From contig JAJEKV010000478.1 of NCBI GenBank assembly GCA_021234155.1, forward strand, positions 62,001 to 126,000: 64,000 nucleotides of DNA, written 5' to 3'. The DNA is from Isoetes taiwanensis (lineage: Eukaryota > Streptophyta > Lycopodiopsida > Isoetales > Isoetaceae). The translations under genes were made by a program, and so were the position numbers. The first letter of the stretch is position 1, and the number at the start of each line of letters is the position of its first letter. Below the pieces are notes generated by a model that was not told where the DNA came from, searched no databases, and saw only the letters and a list, made by a program, of their open reading frames with translations. This document shows, piece after piece, positions 58,001 to 64,000 of the stretch.

Positions 58001-60284
58001 TTCTCTTCGCCTCATCGCCGATTTCCTCCATCGATTTTAGAAGTAACATGGTTATAAGTTAGCATCAGGGTTCGAAAAAGTGGGGGTTAGGCCCTTAAAA
58101 TTCCGGTTGGAATTCAAAATTTCCAGTTTAGATTTTTGGATGCCCGCAAAATTCCAGTACAAAATAACATAGTTTAGTGTAAAATCCGGTATATCCGAGT
58201 CTTGTTCTATATTAAATCCGGTACGTATTATCTATAGGCGGCAAATTGTCTGGTAAGGCTTAGAAAGTTTTTCGAACCCTGGTTAGCATAGCAGAAGATA
58301 AAAACGTGCTCCAGTATCATTCTGCACGTTTTTTGAACCTTGAGATTTTTCGACACGTTGCAACAATGACAATTAGTAATTTGCAGGCGTCCTTTTTTTG
58401 TTTGTTATGCTTGTTACATGACATTTGGATTTATTTGGTCTACTTTCTTAGGCCGAATACGGTCTTTCAAGTGGAAAATGAACATGGTTTTGCAATGGTA
58501 TGGAGTTAAAATTAGCATGTCTTTCAGGAGAAAATGCATGTATAGTACATCATTGTTTATCAAAATTCGCTTGTTCAACCATTGCTACCGCGTGTTCATA
58601 TACATTGTTCATCGAGGGTTCCATAATCAACCATATCGAAATTTCCTTGCAAGGTCCTTGTACACAAAGACATCAGTAAAAGAACTCATTAAGCCTAGAT
58701 GACAAAATGCGGTTATGCTAGGGACCCCCCTTCTTTCCTTGAACAACATTTTAAACGTCATGATGGTACATATTAGGTCTGTACTACAAGATTCCCTATG
58801 GTTTGTCTTTGAAGGATCTATCTCCCAGAAGCTCAATTGCGTCCATTCAATGAGAATCTATATAGTTTGTTTATTGCACTATCTAGAAGATTAGCAAACT
58901 CATCTTGGTGGACCTTCGCATTACACACGAACACGGACCTCATTCCAAAATACCCAACTTTTGATCCTTTATCTCGGCATTGTCACTTTTACTTGTGTGC
59001 ACCAAACTAACCGTGCCATATTTCAAACTACATACAACAACTTCTAGATTTGGCTAGCTTAGCAATGTGGTACTTTCAGAGTCACACCACATGGAACCCT
59101 ATTAAAACTAATGGCTAAGTAATAATATAATTAATCATTTTATTAAAAGCTAAGGTAGTAGTAGTACATTTTTACAACCATAGAGATCGGACTAATTTAT
59201 AGCATGCACTTAAACTTCTATCGAGTCTTACAGCTAGGCATTTATTCCAGACATGTACCTCTGGCCAGTACATCCTCATTGATAACCAAGAGCCAGATTT
59301 TGTTTGTAACAATCCTCCTTTAAGAACCTTATCCCTCAAGAAGCATTGTGACATGTATGATGTTCATTCCATTGGGCATTGACTGTTTGATATTCGTTGT
59401 ACGCTGTTGATGCTCTTTGGGGGTAGTACCTTCTTTATCGGGTATAAACCTCTGGGTTTTTGCCAAATATGTTGGCTGCATTACGCATGCCATGTTGGTA
59501 TGCATTAGAGGAGTTCCCACTTGAATCTCAAGTTCTGGAATCTGATGGCTATGTAGCTCACTCTATTGTTAATAGTCCTCAGGTTTATGTACTGCTTCTC
59601 TTTCAGAATTAGTGGTGGTTAAAAAGTGGTCATTTATTCTTTATTTATAGAATTGAGTTGCTTAACGGACCAGATCTTGCCAGCGCTTCCCGAATATTGG
59701 CTCGTTATAGGGGTAGAAAAGACTTCTATTTCTACATCTAACCTGGTTCTATTCCATACCATGTATCTATTATCTTTTTAAGTGAAAATCAAGGCCCAAT
59801 TTTTCAATGGTTTGGGGCGTATAGTTTTGTGGAGTTGTATTTTGGGTTCCTTTTGTTGATAGAAATTTTATGTTTTTTGATATTAGGGTCTGTAGACTGT
59901 GGATTCTAAATTTGGGGTTTCTTTGCATTGTAATACTAGAGAGTTGGCTTTTAAGCAATGGTTTTGTGGGATTTATCATAATAGCTAACAAAGTTAATAT
60001 GATTTGGAAAGCATCAAGGCGCCAGATTATGCGTCTATTTATGTTGGGCTTTTGCAACTAAATGAGGCTAGAATGGTCTCTATGTTCGTGTTGTGGCCTT
60101 GTTTTACATGTCGGATTTGCCACTGGGAGTGGCCAACTTGGTTTTGATTGCAGAATCCAAGATGTCACAACATTTGATTTGCTGCATTATGATGAAATTC
60201 GAGGTTTCTTTGTTGCATGTGGCTACTATGTGACAGATTATGGGCTTTTTATGGCAGTTCAGGCTTGCTTTGAGGGATTTTCAC
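58001..60284. other. Upstream region of the ERF gene; no recognised gene
   Basis: The first kilobase should hold the ERF promoter, but I see no distinctive element. Short open frames (58,418; 59,770) have no domain. AT-rich throughout. Confidence 0.35.
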
Positions 60285-60530
60285 GTGTGTTTCTTTGTTT
60301 GGAGCTTCTCTAATATGCATATTAGAATCTTCTAACTCAATCCTCTTCATTGTTCTTCGCTCTTGGAGGTTGTGAGGTTTTGTTTTGTGAAGGTTTTTTG
60401 TAGATTACGTGTGTTTCTTTGTTTGGAGCTTCTCTGATATGCATGTTAGAATCTTCTAACTCAATCCTCTTGATTGTTCTCCGCTCTTGGAGGTCGTGCG
60501 GTTTTGTTTTGTGAAGGTTTTTTTGTAGAA
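60285..60530. repeat. Tandem duplication, about 123 bp x 2
   Basis: ACGTGTGTTTCTTTGTTTGG starts both copies (60,285 and 60,407), followed by AGCTTCTCT.ATATGCAT and ending GTGAAGGTTTTTTGTAG. About 94% alike. Confidence 0.94.
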
Positions 60531-61071
60531 TAATGTCTGCTCTCCCTCCCTACTTCCCTTACATTTGGTGTATTATGTGCTTTTATCTCAGTCATTGAGG
60601 GAGCATACCCATTAAATGTGAACGTAGATCTACCTTTTCATATTAATGAAGAGCCAGATGCTCGTACAATAGAAGCCGATGAATTCCTGGTTCTTGATTA
60701 TGGTAGATTATTTGCATTTGTATCCCAGCAAATTTGAATTCTTGTGTTGATTTTTAAGTAATTGCTATGAAACATGGTCATTATAGGCCCTCTTAACAGT
60801 GAAGCCATCATCAGAAGACTGCCATGAGTAGGGTAAGAATGTTGTTGACCCAACATTAGAGGAGGTACGACGTGTTATTGAGAGACCGTTATGAATGGCC
60901 ATTCGCATTGAATTAATATTGAAATTTTACGTTGTTGTTTATTTATTTTTGTTTTATTTTGGCCTAATTGTTCGGAGGGGTTCATCCAGGCCTTGATTCA
61001 TGCATTGCTTGCTACTTTAAGATTGTATTGAGGTGATGATGACACCATCATCATGTTTTGTTTATTTTAAT

Positions 61072-61108
61072 TTGTGGTGTTAGTGAGATAATGATGCTAA
61101 CACCACAA
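61072..61108. repeat. Perfect 12-bp inverted repeat
   Basis: TTGTGGTGTTAG and CTAACACCACAA are separated by 13 bp. Stable hairpin; role unknown. Confidence 0.85.
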
Positions 61109-61333
61109 GAACATCATGTGTTTGCATTGATGAATCACCTGGACAATATGAAAAGTATTAAAGACCTTTGAATTCAATTGCGACTTGGTCTTCTTTCATC
61201 TTTGATAGATATTTTCTTTGGAAACTTCATTTTAACATTAGAATTGAATTGATTTTTATCGTCTGCAGATACCAATTGGCCTATTGACCCAAACAAGAAA
61301 TACAACAAACATTTTACTACTAGGATTAAGAAA

Positions 61334-61364
61334 CCCCCACCCCGAAGGCTTTTCGGGGGTGGGG
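61334..61364. repeat. GC-rich hairpin
   Basis: CCCCACCCCGAA pairs with TTCGGGGGTGGGG around GGCTT, with one bulged G. It stands out in AT-rich surroundings and may be the remnant of a small element. Confidence 0.75.
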
Positions 61365-64000
61365 ATCTTGAAGTATATTAGGCTGGACCTTGAGGTATAT
61401 CTCACCCATTGGAGTAATCCATGTCCAAATCCTGGAGGGTACTTTCAATATTTAGAAATTGCTTTGGATACTTTAGGTAAGTACCAATGACTAGAAACTA
61501 ATGCCAGCGATGTTGGCCATTCTTTTGAACGTGTGGAATGGGTACACATAATGCAGTGATAGAGAGTTGTAGACGTAATCGTGTCAATACATGTAATGGA
61601 GTGCCAAGCATGAGGGATTTAGGGTTTATGGTTAAGGAGATCAAGCATTATTTGTGGAGAAGAATAAGTAGATGTTGGAGCGTATAAATAGTGCAAATTC
61701 CTTGCATATGGTATTACTTAGTGCATGATGATCTTCTATAGAACCATCTTGTTTATGGTTCTATGGAAGAAAGAAGATCCGATGCTTAGCTAACATGATT
61801 GCAATTGAAATATAATGGAGAATTAGATATTGGCATTGTAGACACATATAGTTGTAGTGCATGTGTGTAAAATGGGAGGTCGAAGATGGGTGGGGGGCAT
61901 GTGCAATGTGTGTGTTGAAAATTTGTGTGAGGCTTGGACATCAAAACTAACGACCTTGGGCATAAGCAAAATTATCTCGACATCCAGGCTTTGAAGTTAT
62001 ATAAATGGATTGGAAAGAAATTTAATTCTTCTTGAATTAGTTTGAGTTGCACATTCCTGGAATAGAATGTATTATATCATTGCTTTGAGCTTTGAACACG
62101 AATAGTTGCAAATAGAGTATGTTTATCCAGTTTGAATACTCTCCTCCAATTTTGACTGCTGCAGATGCATCAGTAATATGCACATGATCGCCTCTTTGTG
62201 ATATTAATCTGATTAGTATCATCAAAACATATTATATATTTGCATTCTTGTGCTAAGATTTGGTCCATTTATGCATCTAGACTCATTACGTTTGCAAATG
62301 CTTTTTCACTTTTTTTTTTTTTTTTTTTGGGTTGGGAAATAAGGTTTTAATAAAATTAAAGGGTGGAGATTTGATAATATGGATTTAAGGGCTAACATCC
62401 AAAGCCCCTTTTCAAATGAAAAAGGAAGCCACACTACGGTGATTGGAAGTGGACATAGACCAGGGGCGATTCAGACCAGTGCTGACTAGGGCCCGAGCCG
62501 ACCACCATTCCGATGCAGATTCAGATATGTGGACTTCCGTTTCCATACCCAGCTTTCTTTTTTGGGTTCAATTCTCCAACAATTTCGCATTTCAATGTCG
62601 TTTTAGGACTTATTCCATTATTTCTTTGCTCGGAGAGGCCTGCAAGTGCGATGAATTTGTGGCAAAAGAATTGCATTTTTTAGTCTGAGAGTTTATAGCC
62701 AAAACTCAGAACAAAAGCTCCAAAAGCTAATGCTATCCAAATCGAGCAGCCATCTCCAAACTGAGCAGGGAGAGCATCTCTAATATTCGGCCAAAGCTCA
62801 GAAAAAGGGTTTTTTGATATCCAGCATCTCTAATCTCAAAACAAGTATTTTCAATGCCTTGAAGCGGCAATTTTTTGTAGTAGCGCTGGATCTGCACTCT
62901 GCCCTTCTATAATTGCCTATTTTTTGCTTTTGATGCTTATCCAAAAAGTGTGCTAAAATGGAGCTTTCAGAATAGATGCTCCACAGTTGGCTTTATCTCC
63001 CATGTCCTTAGAAAACATGCCCATGGCTGTGGAAGAATAAACACACCCCCTGTGCAGAAGAGCTCCACTCAAGATGGACAAGAAATGGGGCAAAGATTTG
63101 GCACGGCTCCCTCCATAGAGCACAAAATTGGCAAAGCTTTGAGGGATGAATCCTATTTTGGTCTGTCGGATGCAGCATTGGGAAGAGCCTTATCAGGGGG
63201 CCTCACTGATTTAAAGGAAAGGGGTACAAAATGGGGGGGAGAGGGGGGAGTACAGGGCTTTCTAAACTTCATGGATTCATTGCTGTGCAGCTCTGTGTGA
63301 ATCCAATAGTACAGTGATTTTGTTGCTAGCATTTCTTTCAAATTTGATAAAAATTGGGCCCCGTTGGGTTGATAAATTGTGCTTCCATATCTATTTGATT
63401 CAATACAAGAGATCTTGATCTTTTACTTGGTTGAGTCCTTGTTGCAAGAGCTCGTAAATTCTTGCTCTTAAATTCTTTAAATACTACAACTTTGTATCAG
63501 ATTCAAGCACTGAAACATGTCCGGATTTTGTATGCAGTTTTTTTTTTAAGTCTTTGTTTTGGCGTGTTATGTGACGTGTTTTTTTAAATGGTTTACATGT
63601 CATTCATAGCGTTCTTTGAATTTTTATTTTTCTTTCCAACTAAAAAAACAAGATCTCTCATAATACACCAAAACAAAGATAACAAAGTTCCCATCTTACA
63701 TATCCAAAGTTCTGCACATTTTTGCGCTTTAAGTGGTAAAATGTTCTAAGCTAATTTAAGTATACTCCTTCCATTCTCCCTCCGCATTTTATGCTTCCTA
63801 ATAGGTCATTCACACAACTTAATTCAATTTTCCCTATTTTCATGCTAGCAATGGTGGTTATTGAAGAATAATGATTCTTATTTGCCAATGATAATGCATT
63901 TTCAATTCAAGAAATGATAGGGTATTGATGTAAAGAAAACTCAATATATACTTATGGGTACATAATATAATTAAAGAAGCCATTAAGAAAGATGCCCAGA

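Larger units (their letters stand above)
60531..64000. other. No recognised gene; low-complexity tracts and hairpins
   Basis: Contains a T20 tract at about 62,311-62,331 and small hairpins listed separately. The open frame 62,950-63,300 (116 codons, with LSDAALGRALSGGLTDLKER) is GC-richer than its surroundings and could be an exon, but I recognise no family. Confidence 0.35.

Overview
The window comes from a land-plant nuclear genome. The deciding evidence is a two-exon AP2/ERF transcription-factor gene at 57.3-58.0 kb, plant-type fragments of alanine-glyoxylate aminotransferase 2, ClpB/HSP101, a WDTC1/ASG2-like WD40 protein and an LRR receptor, plus the repeat load (long (TA)n tracts, minisatellite, LINE, SINE). 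I cannot name the species. Gene density is very low: only the ERF gene looks like an intact host gene.

Layout. 0.2-3.3 kb: a long inverted repeat around a small GRP-core (AT-hook-like)/SAP-like exon. 4.1-5.5 kb: a second, diverged relative of that module. 6.1-16.6 kb: two tandem, decayed minus-strand copies of a reverse-transcriptase (RT) element (family 2), each with a diverged ORF1. 16.6-21.4 kb: repeat-rich, no recognised gene. 21.4-37.5 kb: a nested structure that reads A-B-C-B'-A' on the + strand. B'-C-B is a minus-strand RT element (family 1) with intact ORF1 (30,395-32,002) and intact RT ORF2 (27,927-30,077), flanked by about 4.6-kb direct repeats. A and A' carry intron-containing fragments of three host genes. 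38.9-39.3 kb: WD40 gene fragment. 39.3-45.4 kb: short tandem duplications and a (TA)n tract. 45.5-51.9 kb: arrays of a 19-bp minisatellite and another long inverted repeat. 51.9-57.1 kb: dinucleotide repeat, LINE 3' end, hairpin-rich MITE-like element, LRR fragment. 57.1-58.0 kb: tRNA-derived SINE-like element and the ERF gene. 58-64 kb: no recognised gene.

The most interesting content is the RT system. Both families share a gene plan on one strand: a small 5' exon with a GRP core and/or acidic tail (in the terminal repeat), an intron, an ORF1 exon with an unfamiliar conserved protein (Cys cluster, basic or RG-rich tail), then an RT of Penelope-like type (GIPMGF..SP and RYMDD cores) with no visible endonuclease domain. 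Partial tandem copies and introns both fit Penelope-like elements, but the ORF1 and 5' exon are not something I recognise.

Caution: where duplicated copies or known protein families allow a check, many disagreements fall on CAG/CTG/CCTGG sites. This looks like systematic base-calling error at methylated CHG sites, so many apparent frameshifts here may not be real.
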